Assembly (NCBI GenBank): GCA_036389105.1
Contig: DASVQK010000138.1
Location: 1-41,370 of the forward strand
DNA: 41,370 nucleotides
Source: AC-37 sp036389105
GTDB lineage: Bacteria > Actinomycetota > Thermoleophilia > Solirubrobacterales > Thermoleophilaceae
Reading direction: 5' to 3'
Position numbers and translations under genes: made by a program. Below the pieces are notes generated by a model that was given only the letters and a program-made list of their open reading frames with translations, made no database searches and was not told where the DNA came from. The stretch's first letter is position 1. Every line of letters starts with the position of its first letter. Below are positions 16,980 through 24,242 of the stretch, piece after piece.

Positions 16980-17456
16980 TTACTGGCCGGCCTGGCCGGC
17001 CATCATTTCGGCGGCCCTCTTCTCCATCTCGTCTGGCGGGACGTCTTCGACGTGGGTCGCGACGTTCCAGCGGTGGCCGAACGGATCTTCGAACTGACCG
17101 CTGCGGTCGCCATAGAACTGGTTCTCGACCGGGCGGAGACCGTTGGCGCCCGCAGCTACGGCGGCGTCGAATACGGCGTCCGCGTCCTCCACGTACACGT
17201 GAATCGTCACCGGCGTGCCGCCGATGGTCTTCGGGCTGCGGAAGTTCATCTCAGGAGCCTCGTCCGCGAGCATGACGACCGCCTCACCGATCTGGATCTC
17301 GGCGTGGCCGAGCTTGCCGTCTGGGCCGGGCATCCGCATCCGCTCCTCGGCTCCCAGGACCCGGGTGTAGAAGTCGATCGCATCGGCGGCTCCGTCTACG
17401 CACAGGTATGGCGTGACCCGCGGATATGCATCGGGAATCGGTTTCACGTCGGCCAT
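16980..17456 (-). CDS. VOC-family (glyoxalase/PhnB-like) protein
   Basis: 158 residues from an ATG at 17456 with a very strong ribosome-binding site (TAGGAGGA) just upstream. A single vicinal-oxygen-chelate domain shows the PhnB/YdeE-like signature: VTPYLCVDGAADAIDFYTRV, LGHAEIQIG, VTIHVYVEDADAVFDAA and DPFGHRWNVATHVEDVP. Such small VOC proteins dimerise and may bind a metal and a small ligand; many are drug-binding or isomerase-like and the role here is unknown. The C-terminal 20 residues are a charged helix. The 100 bases downstream, before the GGDEF gene, hold nothing recognised. Confidence 0.87.
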   Translation of the reverse strand: MADVKPIPDAYPRVTPYLCVDGAADAIDFYTRVLGAEERMRMPGPDGKLGHAEIQIGEAVVMLADEAPEMNFRSPKTIGGTPVTIHVYVEDADAVFDAAVAAGANGLRPVENQFYGDRSGQFEDPFGHRWNVATHVEDVPPDEMEKRAAEMMAGQAGQ

Positions 17457-17498
17457 GGTTCCTCCTAGGCTCTTTCGAACTCGGACTCAGTTCGCACC

Positions 17499-18050
17499 CT
17501 ATGCGACCGGGCGTGCCCGGGTCCCCCTCGAAGTCGGGTGCTCGTCAGCGGCATCTGGCTCGGGCATGGGAAAGAGACGTACGAACCGCTCGACCGCGGC
17601 TTTGTCGCCCTCGATCTTCATCGCCCCCGAGCGTTGCGCGGCCGCTAGCGACTGGCTGCCCCACAGCACGGCATTGAGCGTGTCGGGGTCGCTGTCGATC
17701 GTCGCGTCGGCTCCATCGGCAGCGGCGCGAGCGACCTCGATCACCCCGTCTGCCACCTCCACCCGAAAGCGATCCTCGCCGAGTCGGAGCTCGTAGCCGG
17801 CGCGTAGTCCGTCCGCGACGCGCGGGTCGAACAGCGCGCGCAGCGCCAGGATCCGACGCTCGCCACCTTCAAAGCGGTTCGTGAGGACCAGCCTCTCGAT
17901 GAGCGCTCGATCCGCAAAGCTACGAGAAGCCTCCCCACCCTCGAAGCACGGATAGGCAGCCACCGGCGTGCGCCTTCGGCCTCGACCGCGCGAATCGAAG
18001 TACACAGACTTGCACCACCGGCGCTGCGGGGCTCCGGACGCCGGGTGCAA
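17499..18050 (-). pseudogene. SCP2-domain remnant of an HxlR-type regulator (likely 5'-truncated)
   Basis: The open frame has 183 codons, but only about the last 120 look real. From LALRALFDPRVADGLRAGY onwards it matches the SCP2-like C-terminal domain (IEVARAAADGADATIDSDPD, AMKIEGDKAAVERFVRLF) that in actinobacteria is usually fused behind an HxlR winged helix. No HTH precedes it. The upstream part of the frame is Arg-rich, runs into a large inverted repeat (18002-18057) and looks like read-through. About 450 bases of HTH coding would have to lie where the foreign-looking NTPase gene now starts. I infer truncation by the insertion; a free-standing SCP2 protein with a later start is the alternative. 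Confidence 0.5.
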
Positions 18051-18057
18051 GTGTGTG
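18002..18057. repeat. Large imperfect inverted repeat at island edge
   Basis: The left arm begins ACACAGACTTGCACC and continues ACCGGCG (18002-18023). The right arm (18039-18057) reads CGCCGGGTGCAAGTGTGTG. Pairing gives about 19 base pairs with one mismatch and a two-base bulge around a 15-base loop. There is no T-run on either side, so it need not be a terminator. It could be a transposon end, a recombination site or a structured RNA at the border of the foreign segment. Confidence 0.6.
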
Positions 18058-18261
18058 CGGCGATTTGATCGGGTGTGCCACCGATCGATGTCTCGCGGGT
18101 GATGTCATGCGAAGGCTCAGCGGCGATTTACGGGCTTGCGCCGGCTCGATCACGGGCAGCTCGTCCGATTGTGTCTGTGCGTCGCCTGCACGGGCACCGA
18201 AGACGCCAAGCCGCCGCCCATAGACACCGCATAGGCTTGCTCCACCTGCGGCCAGGCCTAC

Positions 18262-20319
18262 ATGACCAACCCACTTTCGTTCGATGACCTCATTGCCAGC
18301 CTCCCTTCGGGGCATTTTGTGGGGATCGGGCAGCCCGCGTTTCGGATCGAGGACGCCGTGCCGACGTTCGTTCCGCCAACCCTGAGAGCAGTTGAACGGT
18401 CTGGCGACGCCGCTGCAACCTTGATCTCTGCTCGAGGCGCGGTAGGCAAATCGACTCTGGCGAGGCAGCTCTCGGCCACGACGCAAACTCCGTTATGGAG
18501 GCTCGATGCCGATGTCAGCGTTAGCGCCGACGCACTCGAGACCAGGCTCGGGCGCTACATAGGCCCACAGGATCCCGTACGCCGGTTTCGGGCCGAAGAA
18601 GGGGCGTTCGTGATCATCGACGCATTGGACGAAGCTCGGATGCGCGTTTCGGGCACCTCATGGGCCGAATACCTCGGTTCGATCGCTGCCGTTGCCGCTA
18701 GCGGCCATCACTTCGTGCTCCTAGGCAGAGAACGCGTCCTGGAGGACGTTTGGCTCAGCCTTGCTGACGCCGGCATCGACCCCGATTGGTTCGAGATTTC
18801 GCATTTCGACCCTGAGCAGCGACAGGCCTACGTCGATGGCCGAGTGCAAGCGCGGGGGCACAACATCGAGAACCACGCCTACCGGAAAGCGCGAGATGCC
18901 GTTCTAGCTGCCCTCGCTGGGACGGTGGCGGGGCCCCTGTCCGATGCCTTTGTCGGATACGCGCCGGTTCTCGATGCCGTCGTGGCACTTGTCGCGGAAG
19001 GCAATCTCATCGCCGTTGAGAACGCGTTCCGGTCGGGCCAACAAGACGGAGAGAGGATTGCGGTACTCGTCCGAGTCCTCGAGAGCCTGCTAGAGCGCGA
19101 ACAAGCAAAGACTCAGCCGCTCGCGGAGCAGCTGGAACTCGATCCTCAAGTCACGTACACCCCGACCGAGCAGCTCGCGTGGCTGACGGCTGACTTGTTG
19201 AACGCGGATCCCCCCGACCTCGAATGGTGTCCGCCTGCTGTGCGCGGTGAATACGCATCGCGAGTTGAAGAGTTCCTGCGGGATCATCCTTTCCGAGCTG
19301 AGAACCGATGGGCAAGCCCCGTGTTCTCCGCTTACGTCGCGACCCAGCGCTTCGGAGATCCGGCAATACGAGGATCTCTCCGACCGATCGGGGAAGCCAC
19401 CGGGTTGCTCTTCGAGTTTGTTTCGCATGCGGGTTTCGCCGCACTCATTGATGAGTGGCAGTTTGCCGCGCTTCATGCGTCACTTCTCGCGGCCGAGTGG
19501 CAAGAGGTAGAAGCGGTCGTCTCCATTGCCGGTGGAGAGACAGACGGAGGTCAACCCGATACCCTGCCCGATCAGGCAGCTGGCGAACTGGTCCTCCTGT
19601 CTGACGGGATCGCTGAGCGGCGCACGCCTTTCGAGCTCGTGCTCGACCGTACCGGCTACCTCAACCTACTTGGACGGACATCGTTCCTCTCGGTCGTCTT
19701 TCCGGGGACGGTGACGGTCGGCTCTGGTGAGTCCTCATTGACCCTGGGGCCAGATTGCTTTATCAGATGTGTTGACCTCTCTCTGGTGGGTGACACGGTT
19801 CAGGTGCTTCGACGCGCAGAGAGCGCCCAGGGTGCCCCCGCTGAAGACGCGAGTGTGGTCCTAGAAGTGTCAGGGCGCTTCAATTGTGATGGGACGCTCA
19901 GCGGTACTCCAAGCGCGGAGAGTTTCGAACTACGCGTTAGCGCCGAGCAAAGACTCGCGTATCCGTGGATCGTATATCGCCATGACTTAGAGCCAGCGAT
20001 ATCACTACCGGACGAGCGAGCTGAGCGCTTTTTGAAAATGCTGATGAATCTCCTGCGTAGGCACGGCCGTAAGGAGTTGGCTGTCTTCGACAAGAAGCTT
20101 GAAGGTCGTCAGTCGGTTAAGGGCGACGAGCTAAGGAATGTGCTGAGTGAGCTTCAAGCGATGGGTGTGCTCACCGTCGGGGGTCCGATGATCTACTTGA
20201 ACGACCAATGGGCTGCGGACCGATTCGACGGGAAGGGGCGGCCCGGGCTCGCCCACTTAGAGGACAAGATGGAAACCTGGAGGCCCGTCTTGGACAGGAT
20301 CTCTTCTGTTCTTAGCTAA
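18262..20319 (+). CDS. STAND/NACHT-like P-loop NTPase, unknown function
   Basis: 685 residues from the ATG at 18262; the upstream spacing shows only a weak ribosome-binding site. An N-terminal NTPase domain has Walker A SARGAVGKST (56-65, K63) and Walker B FVIIDALDEA (116-125), with the double-acidic DALDEA form typical of NACHT/STAND ATPases, and an Arg-containing strand FVLLGRER (151-158) as a sensor-like element. A helical middle (about 190-440) is followed by a beta-rich region (about 450-590) and a small winged-helix-like C-terminus (about 590-685; KGDELRNVLSELQAMGVLTV). No nuclease, protease or TIR-type effector is recognisable. Less GC-rich composition than the flanks and the convergent restriction-modification gene suggest a role in phage or plasmid defence; this is inference. 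I do not recognise a named family. Confidence 0.75.
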   Translation: MTNPLSFDDLIASLPSGHFVGIGQPAFRIEDAVPTFVPPTLRAVERSGDAAATLISARGAVGKSTLARQLSATTQTPLWRLDADVSVSADALETRLGRYIGPQDPVRRFRAEEGAFVIIDALDEARMRVSGTSWAEYLGSIAAVAASGHHFVLLGRERVLEDVWLSLADAGIDPDWFEISHFDPEQRQAYVDGRVQARGHNIENHAYRKARDAVLAALAGTVAGPLSDAFVGYAPVLDAVVALVAEGNLIAVENAFRSGQQDGERIAVLVRVLESLLEREQAKTQPLAEQLELDPQVTYTPTEQLAWLTADLLNADPPDLEWCPPAVRGEYASRVEEFLRDHPFRAENRWASPVFSAYVATQRFGDPAIRGSLRPIGEATGLLFEFVSHAGFAALIDEWQFAALHASLLAAEWQEVEAVVSIAGGETDGGQPDTLPDQAAGELVLLSDGIAERRTPFELVLDRTGYLNLLGRTSFLSVVFPGTVTVGSGESSLTLGPDCFIRCVDLSLVGDTVQVLRRAESAQGAPAEDASVVLEVSGRFNCDGTLSGTPSAESFELRVSAEQRLAYPWIVYRHDLEPAISLPDERAERFLKMLMNLLRRHGRKELAVFDKKLEGRQSVKGDELRNVLSELQAMGVLTVGGPMIYLNDQWAADRFDGKGRPGLAHLEDKMETWRPVLDRISSVLS

Positions 20320-20365
20320 TGATGCCAGTGGTGCGGCGGTAGATACCAACTCGCACCGAGAACGT

Positions 20366-23300
20366 TCATAGCTGTGTCTGCTTGGGCGGCTTCTCGGCGC
20401 CGGGGCGCTCCTCAACTGGCAAGACTCCAGCCGAAGCGAGATCGTCGACCGTGATGAGCGGACCGGCTGAGATCTCTTGTAGAACGGACGCTTGGTCAGG
20501 CTCGAGCTGGATGAGCAGCGCAATCACGTGAAGGAGATCCACGAGCTCCGTCGTCCAGTCCGGGTCCCAGCTCTCGGCGACGATGTCGTCCAGCGGCGAA
20601 GAGCGTCTGCCCTCCGGATGTCGTTTGCGCTTAGCAAACCAGCGGCGGACGATCTTGTAGCCGGATGTCTCGTACTCCCACATCTCTGACGTGACGCCGG
20701 CGATTCGGCCCTTCCCGAGCAGGAGCACGTTTGTGGCCGGATCGAATTTGATCTCATCGGGCATGTCGCTCTCGGTGTCCGGTATTGCGACGGTGACCAA
20801 GGGGCGTGAGGGACCCTCTACTCGAGGCGGGCCGGCTGGTCGTCGGTAACCCGGATCGGTGAAGCGCTCGCCGAAGGTATGGAGCCAAAGCACGCGTCTT
20901 CCGAGGGCAGCTGCCCGCTCGAAATATTCAGGATCAGCTGTAAGCGGGATGCGGATCCCGGAGGTCTCAAGATGGTCGCGGTAGTGCTGGACGTAGCCTG
21001 GGTGAGCAGCGATCCCCGCGAGGTACGCGAACAGGTCCTGGCCGCTGACCGTGGTCGCGTACGCCGCTCCTAGGTGGTCGAGAAGACCCGGCACCGTGTT
21101 CGGGAGTTCCCCGGCACTGTCAAGCCACAGGGGAAATGCGCGGCCACCGCGACCGTTGTAGTGATGAACGTCCGGGATCACGGCCGTGAAACTCATTGCG
21201 GAGCCCTCGGTGGGGGGGCGATCGATGGGGGCGGTCAGGAACAGCTGCCCGGGCGCCGTGCGAATCTGCCACAGGCTCGGATTGGCCTGGTTGATGACGC
21301 GCTTGTCTGGAACGATCCAGCTTCGGTCCAGCGTCCGCGCCCCGTACCGAACTGGCTCTGGGCAGGCACCGGACTCCGTCGCAAGCGCGCCCAGCGTGGG
21401 GTACCCCGGCAAGTTGTCGGAAAGAAGGGTGTGGATGGTTCGGTCGCGTTTGTGCTCCGCCAGAAGTGCTGGTCGTTCATCGGCCGGCGCAGTTACGAGC
21501 CGCTTCCACCGGCGCCGGAGCACATCCGGCGAGGGTCCCACAACCCAGGTGCGCCCCACCATCGTGCCCGTACCGGACCACGCCAGCAGATCATCGAGAG
21601 CAGGCAGGGCGGACCAGGACGCCGCGCTCTGCGGGCGGAAGGGAGCGTGCCACTCATCTGGGCACTCGATCCATCCCGGCCCGGCGAGTTGCAGCTTGTC
21701 GAGCGCTTCGAACTTGTTAGTCCGTGAGCCCTCGACTGACGTGAACCGGACGGGAGCCGGCGTAGTCGCCCCCGTGGACCCGTCGCGCAGGGCGATTGTG
21801 ATGCAGAGTGGTTGCTGTACCCCCGGAAACAGGCGCGTGGCGACGTCGGGCTGATGGCCTTCTGGCGAACAGTCGATCACCCAGATCGCGTCGGCCCAGC
21901 GTCTCATGTGCCGCCGCATACCGACGAATCCTTGGCCGCTGAGGAACCCCGCAGCCGTCACGAACGCAACGACCCCGCGGTCGCCGGGGTGATGTTCGAA
22001 GACCTTCCAAATACCCCAGCGCCAGAAGTACACGTAGAGGTTGTAGAGATGCCTGGCATGCACTCCAAGCTCCGAAGGCGGGGAAAAGTCGCCCAGTAAC
22101 GCGGGTACCCCCGACTCCGGCGTTCCCCGTTCGACCCAGCCGCCGAGTCCGCGGCTGCGCTCCTTGTACGGGGGATTGCCGATCACCACAACGACGGGTT
22201 CTGCTCGCTTCACCTCGTTTGCGCGCTGGCGGCTTTCGGCGATTGGCCTGTAGGTCGCCGCGAGCTGCGCCTCCTCGACGTACGGGTCTCCCAGTGTGTC
22301 CGTTAGATGCAACCTCAAGTCGTTCGGCCCGAGTGTCGAGCCTTGCCGCTGGAACTCGGTCGTCAGGCGCAACTCAGCGACTGAAAAGGGTCCCGCCTGG
22401 ATCTCGAACCCAATGAGCCGCTTGGCCGCCTTGCGAAGCGCAGGACCAACCGCACCCGGGCCCTGGTCCCCCTTGATGGCGTCCGCAATCCGATCAACGA
22501 TGCGGAAGAGGAAGGTGCCCGTCCCCGCAGCCGGATCAACGACGGTCACCCCCGGCGATTCGTAGCCCTCGACGTGGTTGAGCCGCGTACGGAGGAGATC
22601 CTCGACCAGGCGGACCATGGGATCGACCGCCTCAATCGGCGTGTAGTAACTACCCGTCTGCTGGCGGAGTGTGTGGTCGTACTCATCGAGGAAGTCCTCG
22701 TAGAAGTAGAGCCATGCGGCGGGATCTGACTTGCTGACCTTCGGCCAGTCGACGACTGAGAGCACCCGGCGCAGCGTCTCGACCGACACCGCCAGCTTCG
22801 GGAGCACGGCTGGATCCGTCAGCACCGCCAGAGCCCTCGCCATAAGCGTGTGGTGGCTGCCAAGGTCGTCCGCGATGTCGCGAAGGTCGCGGTTCGCGAG
22901 TTCGATGCCCTCAACGCGAGCCAAGAGCAACGCGAACGTCACCGTCTGCGCGTAGCCGTCCGCGAATTCAGCGTCTGTCGCGTCGGGGTACAGAAGCCGG
23001 CGCCAGTCACGAGCAAGATCGTGAAGACCGAGCGTCCCCGCCTCGAGTGATTCCCGGACCTCGTCTCGAAGCACGCGGCATAGCCTGGCGGAGACTCTCG
23101 CGACCTCTTTAGGCCGTCTAGGCGGGATTGGCTTCCAGCGCAGGAACTCCTCGACGAGTGTGGCGATCTTGCCGTCCGGAGAGGCAAGTGCCGACCCCGC
23201 GGTTTCCACATCGCCGACGAGGCGAGCAACGTCCCCGATGCGCTCCCCGTCGCGAAACAGCGCGAACTCCTGTCCGTCCGTGTAAAGGACATTCGGCAGG

Positions 23301-23617
23301 CACGCCAACCGTTGCCATTGGCGGCGATCGTGACCCTTGTAGCGCGACGTGTCCACGCCCTTGCCCGGCGCCTTGATTTCGACGAACCCGACGAGAGCGC
23401 CGCCAACATGCACCGCGTAGTCAGGCCGGATCCGGTCCTCTGCCAGGTGATACTCGCCCGCAAGCACCACCTCACCGGCCTTGGTGCTGGAGCCCAACTC
23501 CGTGATGAGTTGCTCGAACGGACCGCGAAGAAGGTCTTCCGGTTCGCCGCCTCCGGTGGCGAACCGGTCCGCCACGACCTGCCCGAATTGGCTGACCGCG
23601 TCAGCTACGGCATCCAT
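20366..23617 (-). CDS. Type ISP/IIG-like restriction-modification enzyme without helicase
   Basis: 1083 residues from the ATG at 23617; a GTG at 23662 would add 15 residues. The N-terminus has a PD-(D/E)xK-type nuclease signature (RPDYAV then FVEIKAPG: D66, E80, K82). A helical linker leads to an N6-adenine methyltransferase core: SYYTPIEAVDPMV, motif I DPAAGTGTF (361-369), GFE, and motif IV GNPPY (480-484). About 550 residues follow that resemble the target-recognition and C-terminal region of type ISP enzymes (VRYGARTLDRSWIVPDKRVI, DVHHYNGRGGRAFPLW). Type ISP enzymes normally carry a superfamily 2 helicase between nuclease and methylase and are about 1600 residues; none is seen, so it may act as a single-chain type IIG-like enzyme. 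It is convergent with the NTPase, with 46 bases between the stops. Confidence 0.88.
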   Translation of the reverse strand: MDAVADAVSQFGQVVADRFATGGGEPEDLLRGPFEQLITELGSSTKAGEVVLAGEYHLAEDRIRPDYAVHVGGALVGFVEIKAPGKGVDTSRYKGHDRRQWQRLACLPNVLYTDGQEFALFRDGERIGDVARLVGDVETAGSALASPDGKIATLVEEFLRWKPIPPRRPKEVARVSARLCRVLRDEVRESLEAGTLGLHDLARDWRRLLYPDATDAEFADGYAQTVTFALLLARVEGIELANRDLRDIADDLGSHHTLMARALAVLTDPAVLPKLAVSVETLRRVLSVVDWPKVSKSDPAAWLYFYEDFLDEYDHTLRQQTGSYYTPIEAVDPMVRLVEDLLRTRLNHVEGYESPGVTVVDPAAGTGTFLFRIVDRIADAIKGDQGPGAVGPALRKAAKRLIGFEIQAGPFSVAELRLTTEFQRQGSTLGPNDLRLHLTDTLGDPYVEEAQLAATYRPIAESRQRANEVKRAEPVVVVIGNPPYKERSRGLGGWVERGTPESGVPALLGDFSPPSELGVHARHLYNLYVYFWRWGIWKVFEHHPGDRGVVAFVTAAGFLSGQGFVGMRRHMRRWADAIWVIDCSPEGHQPDVATRLFPGVQQPLCITIALRDGSTGATTPAPVRFTSVEGSRTNKFEALDKLQLAGPGWIECPDEWHAPFRPQSAASWSALPALDDLLAWSGTGTMVGRTWVVGPSPDVLRRRWKRLVTAPADERPALLAEHKRDRTIHTLLSDNLPGYPTLGALATESGACPEPVRYGARTLDRSWIVPDKRVINQANPSLWQIRTAPGQLFLTAPIDRPPTEGSAMSFTAVIPDVHHYNGRGGRAFPLWLDSAGELPNTVPGLLDHLGAAYATTVSGQDLFAYLAGIAAHPGYVQHYRDHLETSGIRIPLTADPEYFERAAALGRRVLWLHTFGERFTDPGYRRPAGPPRVEGPSRPLVTVAIPDTESDMPDEIKFDPATNVLLLGKGRIAGVTSEMWEYETSGYKIVRRWFAKRKRHPEGRRSSPLDDIVAESWDPDWTTELVDLLHVIALLIQLEPDQASVLQEISAGPLITVDDLASAGVLPVEERPGAEKPPKQTQL

Positions 23618-23816
23618 AGGCGAATCTTCGCGTGCCGTCCGGATATGAGCCGCGGCAGCCACTAAGGGCTAAAGGGCCGCAGACACCCGTCCTCGTCCCT
23701 CCAGTCGAACGGAGGCGAAACGCGCCGTCAAAAGCTTGGTACCCGACGGGGCCGTGGGCGCCTGCGCCCGGCCTTGCCGCCGAGGCCGATTTGTTTGTTT
23801 GCAGCGCCTTCCTGAG

Positions 23817-23890
23817 GGTGAGCGACGGGACTTGAACCCGCGACCGCCTGGACCACAACCAGGAGCTCTACCAGCTGAGCTACGCCCACC
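23817..23890 (-). tRNA. tRNA-His (GTG)
   Basis: The minus strand folds as a cloverleaf: acceptor GTGGGCG/CGCTCAC, D arm GCTC..GAGC, anticodon stem CCTGG/CCAGG with loop TTGTGGT (anticodon GTG) and T arm with TTCAAGT. The base before the acceptor is G, facing C73, which is the G-1 identity element of tRNA-His. CCA is not encoded. The 3' end faces the putative island. Confidence 0.95.
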
Positions 23891-23970
23891 AGGACGAGTC
23901 GGAATCTAGCATTGCAATGCGGCTCCGACCGAGCCACGCGGTCGCACATCGCGACACCGCGAGGTCCCCC

Positions 23971-24240
23971 CTACGGAGTCGCGATCGGCACGGTCTGCGT
24001 CGCCACGGCCTCGACCGTCTCCTCGGTCTCCAGCTCGTCCCGCGCGCACACGATCCTGAACGACCCTGTCCCGAGCGCCGGGTCGCTTCGGATCGGGAGC
24101 CCCCGGATCGTGTCCCAGCCGAGCCGCTCCACCTCGAACGGGTTCATCGCGACGGCCACCGCCGGGAACTCGCACGTGGCGTTGTGCTGGTCGATCGCCT
24201 TGGAGATCGCCTCGAGGTTCTTCGCTTCGGCGGAGCTCAC
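23971..24240 (-). CDS. Small conserved-looking protein of unknown function
   Basis: 89 residues from a GTG at 24240 (VSSAEAKNLEAISKAIDQHN), only 2 bases after the stop of the intein-bearing epimerase, so probably the last gene of the same transcript. The frame remains open upstream only inside the epimerase gene. The sequence has a helix, then VAVAMNPFEVERLGWDTIRG and a strand-rich tail (GTGSFRIVCARDE). There is no signal peptide or membrane segment and I do not recognise the family. Composition and third-base usage match its neighbours, which supports it being a true gene. Confidence 0.65.
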   Translation of the reverse strand: MSSAEAKNLEAISKAIDQHNATCEFPAVAVAMNPFEVERLGWDTIRGLPIRSDPALGTGSFRIVCARDELETEETVEAVATQTVPIATP

Positions 24241-24242
24241 CG

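Larger units (their letters stand above)
17940..23816. mobile_element. Putative genomic (defence) island between SCP2 remnant and tRNA-His
   Basis: This stretch holds two long genes in convergent orientation (NTPase and type ISP-like restriction-modification protein). Its composition is visibly less GC-rich than the flanks, with ATA, AGA, CTA and TTA-type codons that the surrounding genes avoid. One edge is a decapitated regulator with a strong inverted repeat, and the other is the 3' end of tRNA-His, a common integration target. I looked for a copy of the tRNA 3' end near 18 kb and found none, and there is no integrase inside the window, so the mechanism of arrival is unknown. The borders are approximate. 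Confidence 0.42.

Noticed and set aside
23817..23845. Possible attachment-site duplication of the tRNA-His 3' end
   Set aside because: I compared this end with the sequence around 17.9-18.3 kb and saw no matching copy.
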